Assembly (NCBI GenBank): GCA_035524595.1
Contig: DATKOP010000100.1
Coordinates: 1-64,000, forward strand
Direction: 5' to 3'
From: CAIKZZ01 sp035524595
GTDB taxonomy: Bacteria; Pseudomonadota; Gammaproteobacteria; Steroidobacterales; Steroidobacteraceae
DNA: 64,000 bases
The number at the start of each line of letters is the position of its first letter. Within the stretch, counting starts at the first letter, position 1. This document shows positions 8,847-17,178 of the stretch, one piece after another. The translations under genes were made by a program, and so were the position numbers. Under the pieces are notes generated by a model, which did no database searches, had not been told where the DNA came from, and was given only the letters and a program-made list of their open reading frames with translations.

Positions 8847-8898
8847 TCCAAAGCGGCCGGTCGCCGCCCGCGGCGGCCGGCGCGCGCGCCGCGCGGCC

Positions 8899-9639
8899 TC
8901 AGGCGACGTGGGCCGCCCGCAGGATCCGCCGCTCGAGGGCGGCCATCGCCTCGTACAGCAGCATCGCCATCAGGCCGGTGACCAGCCCGCCCTGCAGGAT
9001 GAAGGCGGTGTTGTTGGACAGCAGGCCCGCGATGATGACCTCGCCGAGACCCTTGGCCGCCACCGTCGAGCCGATCGTCGCCGTGCCGACGTTGATCACC
9101 AGCGACAGGCGGATGCCCTCGAGGATCAGCGGCATCGCGAGCGGCAGCTCGACGGTGAGCAGCCGCTGGCGCGGACTCATGCCCATGCCGTCCGCGGCCT
9201 CGAGCACCGCCGGCGGGCACGCCTGCAGGCCGCTGATCGTGTTCTCGAACACCGGCAGCAGCCCGTAGGCGAAGAGCGCGATCAACGTCGGCGTCTCGCC
9301 GAAGCCGACCAGCGGCACCGCGACCGCGAGCACGGCCACCGGCGGGAAGGTCTGGCCGACGTTCACGAGCGTGCGCGACAGCGGCAGGAACTCCGCGCCG
9401 CTCGCGCGCGTCACCAGGATGCCGAGCCCGACCGCGACGACGGTGCTCGCGGCCGCGGCCAGGAACACGGTGCCGAGGTGCGCGAGCGCCAGCAGCGGCA
9501 GGCTGCCCTGGTCGTAGATCGGCGGCGCGCCGTACTCGGTGAACGGCGCGAACAGCGGCGCGAAGCGCTGCGGCACCGCGAGGAACGTGAGCAGCAGCGC
9601 GCCGGCCGCGATCCGCAGCAGGGTCGCGAGCCGCGGCAT
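8899..9639 (-). CDS. yehW: Betaine-type ABC importer, permease (YehW/OpuCD-like)
   Basis: A 246-residue inner-membrane permease of the osmoprotectant/quaternary-amine importer family. It has about six hydrophobic segments and the cytoplasmic coupling loop typical of the MetI fold (LEAADGMGMSPRQRLLTVEL, near residue 150), followed by PLAMPLILEGIRLSLVINVG. It is the last gene of a four-gene operon (binding protein, long permease, ATPase, short permease), the same order as osmF-yehY-yehX-yehW of Escherichia coli. Its ATG overlaps the stop of the ATPase gene (TGATG), indicating tight coupling. The two permeases form the channel. Substrate specificity cannot be read from this subunit. Confidence 0.9.
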   Translation of the reverse strand: MPRLATLLRIAAGALLLTFLAVPQRFAPLFAPFTEYGAPPIYDQGSLPLLALAHLGTVFLAAAASTVVAVGLGILVTRASGAEFLPLSRTLVNVGQTFPPVAVLAVAVPLVGFGETPTLIALFAYGLLPVFENTISGLQACPPAVLEAADGMGMSPRQRLLTVELPLAMPLILEGIRLSLVINVGTATIGSTVAAKGLGEVIIAGLLSNNTAFILQGGLVTGLMAMLLYEAMAALERRILRAAHVA

Positions 9640-10574
9640 CAGCCGGCCCGCCCGCGGGCCAGGATCGCGGCCAGCGTCACGCGGCCGGCGGGCGAGCCGT
9701 CCGGGCGCTGCACGGCCGCCGCCGCCGCGCCGCTCCAGAGCAGCGCGGCCAGCACGTCGCGCAGCGAGGCGCTGGCCGGCACCACGGGACCTTCGCCCGC
9801 GCCGGGCTCGGCCGCATCGCCCGCCGTCGTCAGCGACAGGAGCTTCAGCGCGCGATCGGAGGTGCCGGTGAGCCGCGACACGAACGGATCGGCCGGGTGC
9901 GTCAGCAGCATCGCCGGCCGGTCGTACTGCAGCAGCCGGCCCTGCGTCATGACCGCGACGCGATCACCCAGCCGGAAGGCCTCGTCCATGTCGTGGGTCA
10001 CGAGCACGACCGTGGTGCCGAAGCGGCGCTGGATGCCCCTGAGGTCGTCCTGCGCCTGGCCGCGGATGATCGGGTCGAGCGCCCCGAACGGCTCGTCCAT
10101 CAGCAGCACGCGCGGCTCGGCGGCGAGCGCGCGCGCCACGCCGACGCGCTGCTGCTGCCCGCCGGACAGCTGGTGCGGGAACTTGGCGGCATACTCGCCG
10201 GGCTCCAGCTGGAAGATCCCGAGCAGCTCCGCGACGCGGCTCCTGATGCGCGCCGCCTGCCAGCCGAGCAGCCGCGGCACGGTCGCGATGTTCTCGGCCA
10301 CGGTGCGGTGCGGGAAGAGGCCGTGGCCCTGGATCGCGTAGCCGATCTCGCGCCGCAGCAGGTGGCCCGGCCGGGTCGCCGTGTCGCGGCCCTCGATCAG
10401 CACCCGGCCGCGGCTCGGCTCCACCAGCCGGTTGATCATCCTGAGCAGCGTCGACTTGCCGGAGCCGGAGGTCCCGACGATCGCGGTGATCGAGCCGCCG
10501 GCGATCGACATCGAGACGCCGTCGACGACCGTCGCCGGCCCGTACTCCTTGCTCAGCGACTCGATCTCGATCAT
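9639..10574 (-). CDS. yehX: Betaine-type ABC importer, ATPase (YehX/OpuCA-like)
   Basis: A 311-residue ABC ATPase that powers quaternary-amine import. Visible motifs: Walker A GTSGSGKST at about 34-42, Q-loop region AIQGHGLFPHRTVAENI, signature LSGGQQQRVGVARAL, Walker B VLLMDEPFGALD and the switch histidine in VLVTHDMDEAFRLGD. After the ATPase core, the last 60-70 residues keep one CBS-like repeat (SASLRDVLAALLWSGAAAAA), which in OpuA/OpuC relatives helps sense ionic strength; here it looks like a single, shortened copy. It overlaps the upstream permease gene by ATGA and the downstream permease gene by one base. The family transports glycine betaine, choline, carnitine and, in some bacteria, ergothioneine. 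Confidence 0.93.
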   Translation of the reverse strand: MIEIESLSKEYGPATVVDGVSMSIAGGSITAIVGTSGSGKSTLLRMINRLVEPSRGRVLIEGRDTATRPGHLLRREIGYAIQGHGLFPHRTVAENIATVPRLLGWQAARIRSRVAELLGIFQLEPGEYAAKFPHQLSGGQQQRVGVARALAAEPRVLLMDEPFGALDPIIRGQAQDDLRGIQRRFGTTVVLVTHDMDEAFRLGDRVAVMTQGRLLQYDRPAMLLTHPADPFVSRLTGTSDRALKLLSLTTAGDAAEPGAGEGPVVPASASLRDVLAALLWSGAAAAAVQRPDGSPAGRVTLAAILARGRAG

Positions 10575-11752
10575 CGGGCGGTCCTCTGCAGGGCGTCGAC
10601 CAGCGCATCGAGCAGCACGGCGGCCGTGAACGCCAGCGCCACCGTCGGGATCGCGCCGAGCAGCACGAGGTCGATCGCCGTCTGGCCAACGCCCTGGAAC
10701 ACGTAGGTGCCGAAGCCGCCGCCGCCGATCAGCGCGGCGACGGTCACGAGCCCGATGTTCTGCACCAGCACGATGCGCAGCCCCGTGATGATCACCGGCA
10801 GCGCCAGCGGCATCTCGATCTGCGACAGCACCTGCCAGCCGGTCAGCCCCATGCCGCGCGCCGCGTCGACCGCCGCCGGCGATACCCGCCCGAGGCCGAC
10901 GCTGGTATTGGCGACGATCGGCAGCAGCGCGTACAGGAACAGGGCGACCGCCGCCGGCGCCGGGCCGATGCCGTTGATGCCGAGCTCGGCCGCGAGCGGC
11001 ACCGCCGTCGCGAGCGCGCCGAGCGGCACCATCAGGATGCCGAACAGCGCGATCGACGGGATCGTCTGGATCAGGTTCAGCGCCTGCAGGATCGCGCCGC
11101 GCAGCCGCGGCACGCGGTGGCAGAGGATGCCGACCGGGAGCCCGATGACGGCCGCGGCGCCGACCGAGCCGAGCGCCAGCAGCACGTGCTGGCGGGCCTC
11201 GCGCCCGAAGCCGCTCGCGTTGACGGCGTACTCGCGCATGATCGACAGGTGGTCGAAGAGGCCCGACGCGAAGGCCGCGTACGCCGCGAGCGCGGTCAGC
11301 GCGAGGCAGCCGACCCGCGCCGCCGGCCCGGGCCGCAGCCGCGCGAGCGCGTCGGTTGCGAGCAGCGCGAACAGCACGAGCAGCAGCCAGCAGCCGACGC
11401 CGGGCGAGACCCGGGTCAGGCGGTTGCCGGCGGGCGTGAGCACGTCGGCGGCGCGGCCGAGGGCGAGCGCGATGCCCGTGACGCCGGCCACCGCCGCCGC
11501 GAGCCTGAGGCGCGGGCGGCGCGAGAGCGCCGCGCTGGCCGCGACCCCGGCGACCAGGGCGAGCGCCGCGACGGCGGTGCCGCGCGGCAGCGCCTCCAGG
11601 ACCGAGCGCGGCGTACCGGAGGCGATCCGGTTGGCCTTGTGGACCACGAACGGCAGCGTGACCGCGGCCACGATCGCGCCGACGCCCAGCAGCGCCCCGA
11701 GGCGGTCGACGCGGCGCGCGATCCCCGACTGCAGACTCGTGCTCAGCGGCAT
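10571..11752 (-). CDS. yehY: Betaine-type ABC importer, long permease (YehY/OpuCB-like)
   Basis: A 393-residue permease. Roughly the first 180 residues contain four or more extra hydrophobic segments (for example GALLGVGAIVAAVTLPFVV and GCWLLLVLFALLATDAL) not found in short OpuCB proteins; YehY of E. coli has a similar extension. The remaining part is the MetI-type permease domain with the coupling loop DAARGMGLTGWQVLSQIEM and following PLALPVIITGLRIVLVQNIG. It pairs with the short permease encoded downstream. ATG at 11752 opens the gene; its stop overlaps the ATPase start by four bases. The binding-protein gene lies 49 bases upstream on the same strand. Confidence 0.9.
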   Translation of the reverse strand: MPLSTSLQSGIARRVDRLGALLGVGAIVAAVTLPFVVHKANRIASGTPRSVLEALPRGTAVAALALVAGVAASAALSRRPRLRLAAAVAGVTGIALALGRAADVLTPAGNRLTRVSPGVGCWLLLVLFALLATDALARLRPGPAARVGCLALTALAAYAAFASGLFDHLSIMREYAVNASGFGREARQHVLLALGSVGAAAVIGLPVGILCHRVPRLRGAILQALNLIQTIPSIALFGILMVPLGALATAVPLAAELGINGIGPAPAAVALFLYALLPIVANTSVGLGRVSPAAVDAARGMGLTGWQVLSQIEMPLALPVIITGLRIVLVQNIGLVTVAALIGGGGFGTYVFQGVGQTAIDLVLLGAIPTVALAFTAAVLLDALVDALQRTAR

Positions 11753-11801
11753 CCCCTTCTGCTCGGCGTTGTGGCCGGCCCCGTGCGCGGCGTCGCGCCC
11801 G

Positions 11802-12713
11802 CTACCGGAGCAGGCCCCTCGATCTCAGGTAGTCGGCGGCCACCGACGCCGGCGGCTCGCCGCTGATCTGGATGCGCGCGTTCAGCTCCTGCAGCGTCGC
11901 GCGGTCGAAGCTCTCCATCAGGGGCTTCACGATCGCGGCGATCTCGGGGTGCGCCCTGAGCGCGGCCTCGCGGATGATCGGCACCGGCGCATACACCGGC
12001 TGGTCGTGGCGGTCGTCGTCCAGCACCTCGAGGCCCGCGGCGCCGATCGCGCCGTCGGTGCCGTACACCATGGCGGTATTGGTGCCGCTGGTGCGCTCGG
12101 CCGCGGCGCGGATGGTCGCCGAGGTGTCGCCGCCGGCGAGCACGATCAGCTGCTCGGGCTGGAGCGTGAAGCCGTAGGTCCTCTCGAGCGAGCGCAGCGT
12201 CGCCGAGTTGACGAACTCCGCCGAGCAGGCGAGCACCACCCGCCCGCCGCCCGACACCCAGCGGCCGAAGTCGCTCATGGTCCTGAGCCCGTTCGGGCGG
12301 GCGACGTCGGCGCGCACGGCGAGCGCCCAGGCGTTGCTGGCGTTCGCCGGCGTCAGCCAGACGATGCGGTGCGCCTGGTAGTCGAGCCGCGCGCCGAGCG
12401 CGTAGCCCTGCGCGAGGTCCTTCCAGGCCGGGTCCGCGGCGACGTTGAAGAAGAAGCCGGCGTTGCCGGTGTACTCGACGTACAGGTCGATCATGCCGGC
12501 GGTGATCGCCCGGCGCATGATCGGCGTGCCGGCCAGCGTCATGCGATCGACGGTCGGGATGCCGTGCGCCTCGAGCAGCAGGCGGATCATGTGGCCGATC
12601 ATCGCCGACTCGCTCGACAGCTTCGAGGAGACGACCACCGCCGGCTGCGCCGTCGCGAGGCCGCCGGCGAGCAGCGCCGCCGCGAGACCGAGCCATCGCC
12701 AGAGCTTTCGCAC
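11802..12713 (-). CDS. osmF: Betaine-type ABC importer, periplasmic binding protein (OsmF/YehZ-like)
   Basis: A 303-residue exported substrate-binding protein of the OsmF/OpuCC family. GTG at 12713 is preferred: it is preceded by a GGGGGG stretch and directly begins a signal peptide (VRKLWRWLGLAAALLAGGLA, cleavage after ATA/Q). Mature family features: VVVSSKLSSESAMIGHMIR, then IDLYVEYTGNAGFFF, and the inter-lobe segment GTNTAMVYGTDGAIG. Members bind quaternary ammonium ligands in an aromatic cage; the EgtU-type relatives bind ergothioneine. It is the first gene of the importer operon and diverges from the DMGDH-like gene across a 199-base GC-rich gap. Ligand identity is not decided by what I can see. 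Confidence 0.9.
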   Translation of the reverse strand: MRKLWRWLGLAAALLAGGLATAQPAVVVSSKLSSESAMIGHMIRLLLEAHGIPTVDRMTLAGTPIMRRAITAGMIDLYVEYTGNAGFFFNVAADPAWKDLAQGYALGARLDYQAHRIVWLTPANASNAWALAVRADVARPNGLRTMSDFGRWVSGGGRVVLACSAEFVNSATLRSLERTYGFTLQPEQLIVLAGGDTSATIRAAAERTSGTNTAMVYGTDGAIGAAGLEVLDDDRHDQPVYAPVPIIREAALRAHPEIAAIVKPLMESFDRATLQELNARIQISGEPPASVAADYLRSRGLLR

Positions 12714-12912
12714 CGCATCCCCCCCGCGCGGGCCGCCGGCCGGCGGCCGCCACCGTCCTGCCACGGTGTCGGTTGGCGTCCGGCCCGTCAAGCCTGCCGC
12801 CCGGGGGCCGCGGCCGCGGGCCGCGGCGGTCGCGCCCCGGCCGGCCGCCGTCGTACCATTCGGGCTGCACCGGCCGAGCGCCGCCCATCCCTGAGTCCGG
12901 AGTCCGCAAGGC

Positions 12913-15327
12913 ATGAAGGCTTCCGCGAGAGCCGTGGTCATCGGTGGCGGCGTCGTCGGCGCGAGCGTCCTCTACCACCTCGCCCGGATCGGCTGGACCG
13001 ACGTGCTGCTGCTCGAGAAGAGCGAGCTCACCTCCGGCTCCACGTGGCACGCCGCCGGCGGCATGCACACCTTCAACGGCGAGGCGAACATCTCGCGGCT
13101 GCAGAAGTACACGATCGACCTGTACCGCGAGATCGAGGCGCTGTCCGGCCAGGCCTGCGGGCTGCACCCGAACGGCGGGCTGATGCTCGCGGCGACGCGG
13201 GGCGAGCTCGACAGCCTGAAGCTGATCTGCTCGCGCGCCCGCTATCTCGGCATGGAGACCGAGATGATCACGCTCGCGCAGGCGCTCGAGCTCAACCCGC
13301 TGATCGACCCCCGCTACTTCATCGGCGCGCTGTGGCGCGCCGACGGCGGCCACTGCGACCCTTCGGGGACGACGCACGCCTACGTCAAGGCGGCGCGCGC
13401 GCTCGGCGCCTCGGTCGAGCGCTTCACGCGGGTGCTCGCGCTCGCGCCGCGCGCCGACGGCTCGTGGGACGTGACCACCGACAAGGGCCCGGTGCACGCC
13501 GAGCACGTCGTCAACTGCGGCGGCCTGTGGGCACGCGAGCTCGGCCGGATGGTCGGCATCGAGCTGCCGGTGCTGGCCATGGAGCACCACTACCTGCTGA
13601 CCGAGGACCTCCCGGAGCTGCGCGGCCGCGCCAGCGAGATCGTCAACACCACCGACTACGCGGGCGAGATCTACATGCGCCAGGAGCGCGGCGGGGCGCT
13701 GATCGGCACCTACGAGCCGCACGGCGTCGTCTGGGCGCCCGAGCGCACGCCCGACGACTTCGCGATGCAGCTGCTGCCGGACGACTTCGAGCGCCTCGCA
13801 CCCTACTTCGAGGTCGGCTTCAGGCATTTCCCGGCGCTCGGCCGCGTCGGCATCCGCAAGGCGGTCAACGGGCCGTTCACCTTCGCGCCGGACGGCAATC
13901 CGCTCGTGGGCCCGGTGCGCGGCCTGCGCAACTACTGGGTCGCCTGCGCGGTGATGGCCGGCTTCAGCCAGGGCGGCGGCATCGGCCTCGTGCTGTCGCG
14001 CTGGATGGCGGACAACGACCCGGGCCAGGACATCCTGTCGATGGACGTCGCGCGCTTCGGGTCCTTTGCGACGCCGAAGTACACCTCGATCAAGGTGCCC
14101 GAGAACTACGCGCGGCGGTTCCGGCTCGCCTACCCCAACGAGGAGCTGCCCGCCGCGCGGCCGGTGCGCCGTTCGCCGATCTACGACCGGCTGCAGGCGG
14201 CGGGCGCCGTGATGGGCGCGAACTTCGGCCTCGAGAACGCGCTCTGGTTCGCGCCGCAGGGCGTGCCGCGCACCGAGACGCCGAGCTACCGCCGCTCCGA
14301 GGCCTTCCCCTTCGTGCGCGCCGAATGCCAGGCGGTGCGCGCCGGCGTCGGGCTGTACGAGACTAGCAACTACGGCAAGTACGAGGTCAGCGGCGCCGGC
14401 GCCCGCGCCTGGCTCGACCGGGTGTTCGCGTGCCGGATCCCGCGCCCCGGCCGGCTCGGGCTCGCACCGATGCTGAACCCGGCGGGCCGCATCGTCGGCG
14501 ACCTGTCGATCGCCTGCCTCGCCCCGGACCGCTACCTGATCGTGGGCTCCGGCTTCGCGGAGGAGTTCCACCTGCGCTGGTTCTGGCAGTCGGCGCCGGC
14601 GCCCGACGTGTTCGTGCGCTCGGCGGCCTCGACGCTCTGCGGCGTGTCGATCGCCGGCCCGCAGGCGCGGGCGCTGGTGCAGCGGCTGGTGCGCCTGGAC
14701 CTCGGCGCCGGCGCCTTCAGGCTGTTCGACGTGCGCGAGACCGCGGTCGGGTTCGCGCCCGCGATCCTGACGCGCGCCGGCTTCACCGGCGAGCTCGGCT
14801 ACGAGATCTGGACGACGCCGGACTACTTCGCGACGCTCTACGACGAGCTGTGCGAGGCGGGGACCGACCTCGGCCTCGTGCACTTCGGCGGACGCGCGCT
14901 GTCGTCGCTGCGGCTCGAGAAGGGCTACGGCTCCTTCAACAAGGACTTCCGCCCGGACTACACGCCCGGCGAGACCGGCCTCGACCGCTTCGTCGACTTC
15001 GCGAAGGCCGACTTCACCGGGCGCGCGGCCGCCGTCGCCGAGCGCGCCGCGGGCCCGAAGCGGCGTTTCGTGGTCATGGAGGTCGAGGCGCACGACGCGG
15101 ACGTCGTCGGCTACGAGTCGATCGTCAAGGACGGCGCCGCGGTCGGCTACGTGACCTCCGGCGCCTACGGCCACTGCATCGCCAAGAGCCTCGCGGCCGG
15201 CTACGTGCCGACGGCGCTGGCGCGCGACGGCGAGCGCTTCGAGATCGACATTCTCGGCGAGCCCTGCGCGGCCACGGTCCGCCTCGCGCCGCTGTACGAC
15301 CCCGAGGGCCTGCGGCTGCGCGGCTGA
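12913..15327 (+). CDS. Dimethylglycine/sarcosine dehydrogenase-like flavoprotein with GcvT domain, copy 1
   Basis: An 804-residue two-domain enzyme. Residues 1-390 are a DAO-type FAD domain starting with the dinucleotide loop VVIGGGVVGAS (8-18). TSGSTWHAAGG carries His46 at the position that is covalently linked to FAD in dimethylglycine and sarcosine dehydrogenases. A linker leads to a GcvT-like tetrahydrofolate domain from about residue 450 (VGLYETSNYGKYEVSG; later GFTGELGYEIW). Such proteins oxidise an N-methyl group and pass the one-carbon unit to folate. It lies between the divergent OsmF-type importer and the MIO-less lyase, 30 bases before the latter, suggesting co-transcription. The exact methylated amine is unknown. 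A close paralog starts at 61709, also next to an MttB homolog. Confidence 0.92.
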   Translation: MKASARAVVIGGGVVGASVLYHLARIGWTDVLLLEKSELTSGSTWHAAGGMHTFNGEANISRLQKYTIDLYREIEALSGQACGLHPNGGLMLAATRGELDSLKLICSRARYLGMETEMITLAQALELNPLIDPRYFIGALWRADGGHCDPSGTTHAYVKAARALGASVERFTRVLALAPRADGSWDVTTDKGPVHAEHVVNCGGLWARELGRMVGIELPVLAMEHHYLLTEDLPELRGRASEIVNTTDYAGEIYMRQERGGALIGTYEPHGVVWAPERTPDDFAMQLLPDDFERLAPYFEVGFRHFPALGRVGIRKAVNGPFTFAPDGNPLVGPVRGLRNYWVACAVMAGFSQGGGIGLVLSRWMADNDPGQDILSMDVARFGSFATPKYTSIKVPENYARRFRLAYPNEELPAARPVRRSPIYDRLQAAGAVMGANFGLENALWFAPQGVPRTETPSYRRSEAFPFVRAECQAVRAGVGLYETSNYGKYEVSGAGARAWLDRVFACRIPRPGRLGLAPMLNPAGRIVGDLSIACLAPDRYLIVGSGFAEEFHLRWFWQSAPAPDVFVRSAASTLCGVSIAGPQARALVQRLVRLDLGAGAFRLFDVRETAVGFAPAILTRAGFTGELGYEIWTTPDYFATLYDELCEAGTDLGLVHFGGRALSSLRLEKGYGSFNKDFRPDYTPGETGLDRFVDFAKADFTGRAAAVAERAAGPKRRFVVMEVEAHDADVVGYESIVKDGAAVGYVTSGAYGHCIAKSLAAGYVPTALARDGERFEIDILGEPCAATVRLAPLYDPEGLRLRG

Positions 15328-15357
15328 CGCGCGCCGGTCCTCCTCTGCCCGCTGCGG

Positions 15358-17178
15358 ATGCCTGCCATGCCCGTACCCGTTCCCGTCCCCGTTTCCGTTC
15401 CCCGTCGCGCGCCGCTCGTCCCGGGCACGCTGCTGCTGCTCGCGGGCACCTGGCTCGCGCCGGTGCTCGCGGCGCCGGCGCCGACCGCGTACCGGCCGAT
15501 CGCGCCCGCCGCGGCCGGCGAGACCGTGACGCTGACCGGCCGGGCACTGTCGATCGAGGACATCGTGCGGGTCGCGCGCGGCGGCGCGCGGGTCGAGCTG
15601 TCCGCCGACGCCCGCCGCCAGCAGGCCGACAACTACGGGCTGCTGCTCGAGGCGGCCGCCGAGGGCGTGCCGGTCTACTGGTTCAACCGCGGCTCGGGCG
15701 CCCAGCGCGAGACGGTGCTGTTCGAGGGCGACGCCCTGACCGCCCGCAACCGCGCGCTGATCGAAGCGCGGCAGCTCGAGAGCTTCCGCATGAGCGCGAT
15801 CGCGGGCATCGGACCCGAGGTCGCGGACGAGGACGTGGTGCGCGCGATGATGGTGGTGCGCGCCAACACGATGGTCCACAACGCGCCGAGCCCGCCGCTC
15901 GCGCAGCTGCTGCTCGACCTGCTCAACAGCCGCATCACGCCCGTGGTGCAGTCGCGCGGCACGGTCGGCGAGGGCGACCTGATCCCGCTCGGCTGCGTCG
16001 GCGGCACGATGATCGGCCTCGGCGAGGCCTACTACCGCGGCGTGCGCATGCCCGCGGCCGAAGCGCTCGCGGCGGCGGGCCTGCAGCCGCTGCGGCCCTT
16101 CGCCGCCGACGACAACGCGCTCACCAGCAGCAACGCCTACGCCACCGGCCAGGCAGCGCTGCTCGTCCACGACGCCGAGCACGCGCTCGAGTGGGCGGAC
16201 CTCGGCTACGCGATGGCGCTCGACGGCATGAACAGCAGCATCACGCCGTTGAGCCTCGTCGTGCAGCGGGACCGGCCGCAGCCCTGGCTCAACTGGCACG
16301 CGCGCCGCGTCCTCGACCTGCTGCGCGGCAGCTACCTGTTCGGCGCCGACGGCGCGCGCATCATCCAGGATCCCGAGAGCCTCAGGGCCGCGTCGATCCG
16401 GCAGGCCTCGGCCTGGCAGGCTTGGGCCGCGCTCAAGGAGGCGGTCGCCTTCCAGGCCAACAGCTCCGACCACAACCCGGCGGTGGCGGTCGGCGTCGGG
16501 CCGGAGGATTCGTGGGAGCTCGCGACGCCGCAGCTCAAGCGCTTCTTCGTCCGCGGCGGCCCGCTGAGCCATGGCCAGCACGGCTACATCGTCTCGAACG
16601 CCAACTGGGATCCCTACCCGATGGCGAACCTGATCGAGGACTTCACGGTCGCGCTCGCCAACATGGACGTCGCGGTGACGCAGCGGATCGCGCGCTTTCG
16701 CAACCCCTTCTTCACCGTCGTCGAGGCCTCGGCCGCGCTGCCCGGCCTGAAGCGCGACGACGACGGCTACGGACCGGTCGACCTGCAGCAGGAGATCCAG
16801 GGCCTCGCGAACCCGGTGGCGCCGCTCGGCAGCGCGATCGTGGCGACCGTCGAGGACCTGCAGGCGCAGACGCGCCTCAAGGTGCAGCGCGCGCGCCAGG
16901 CCGTCGACGCGACGCTGGAGCTGCTCGCCTTCGACCTGCTCGAGGGCGCGCTGTGGATGGACGTACGCCACGCCCAGGATGCGTCGCGCGCCTTCGGCCG
17001 CGCGCCGGCCGAGGCCTGGCAGGCGCTGCGGGTCCAGGTGCCGCTCAGGCGCGGTGCGGGCGGCGCGCGCGCGCAGTCCGACCAGGCTCTCGCCTCGGCC
17101 TTCCTCAGGGCGACGCCGGCGACGCGCTACGCCGGGCGCGACGCCGCGCGTCCCGACCTCAGCGCCGCGGCGCGCTGA
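15358..17178 (+). CDS. Apparently exported HAL/PAL-superfamily lyase lacking the MIO motif (ergothionase-like candidate)
   Basis: A 606-residue member of the histidine/phenylalanine ammonia-lyase fold. Family landmarks are present: VYWFNRGSG (for YGVNTGFG), ALTSSNAYATG with the conserved Asn, IIQDPESLRAASIRQ (for QDPYSLR), SSDHNPA and a C-terminal TVEDLQAQ. The cofactor motif, normally GSVGASGDLAPL, reads GTVGEGDLIPL at residues 201-211: Ala-Ser is replaced by one Glu (205), so the MIO group cannot form. Ordinary ammonia lyases need MIO to make the amine a leaving group; a trimethylammonium group does not, and Treponema ergothionase is, from memory, such a MIO-free relative. The N-terminus has an odd PVPVPVPVSVP stretch followed by a hydrophobic signal-like segment (VPGTLLLLAGTWLAPVLA), suggesting a periplasmic enzyme. 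ATG 15367 is an alternative start. Its 3' end overlaps the convergent oxygenase gene by 20 bases. Confidence 0.85.
   Translation: MPAMPVPVPVPVSVPRRAPLVPGTLLLLAGTWLAPVLAAPAPTAYRPIAPAAAGETVTLTGRALSIEDIVRVARGGARVELSADARRQQADNYGLLLEAAAEGVPVYWFNRGSGAQRETVLFEGDALTARNRALIEARQLESFRMSAIAGIGPEVADEDVVRAMMVVRANTMVHNAPSPPLAQLLLDLLNSRITPVVQSRGTVGEGDLIPLGCVGGTMIGLGEAYYRGVRMPAAEALAAAGLQPLRPFAADDNALTSSNAYATGQAALLVHDAEHALEWADLGYAMALDGMNSSITPLSLVVQRDRPQPWLNWHARRVLDLLRGSYLFGADGARIIQDPESLRAASIRQASAWQAWAALKEAVAFQANSSDHNPAVAVGVGPEDSWELATPQLKRFFVRGGPLSHGQHGYIVSNANWDPYPMANLIEDFTVALANMDVAVTQRIARFRNPFFTVVEASAALPGLKRDDDGYGPVDLQQEIQGLANPVAPLGSAIVATVEDLQAQTRLKVQRARQAVDATLELLAFDLLEGALWMDVRHAQDASRAFGRAPAEAWQALRVQVPLRRGAGGARAQSDQALASAFLRATPATRYAGRDAARPDLSAAAR

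Noticed and set aside
15961..15984. A sequencing deletion or frameshift explaining the missing MIO motif
   Set aside because: The difference is exactly one codon, the frame is open over 606 codons and conserved motifs occur on both sides, so a real change is more likely.
11743..16971. A 1742-codon open frame on the minus strand opposite the importer end, DMGDH-like gene and lyase
   Set aside because: It is antisense to genes with clear family motifs, is Arg/Ala/His-rich without any domain pattern, and arises from the lack of AT-rich stop codons in very GC-rich DNA.
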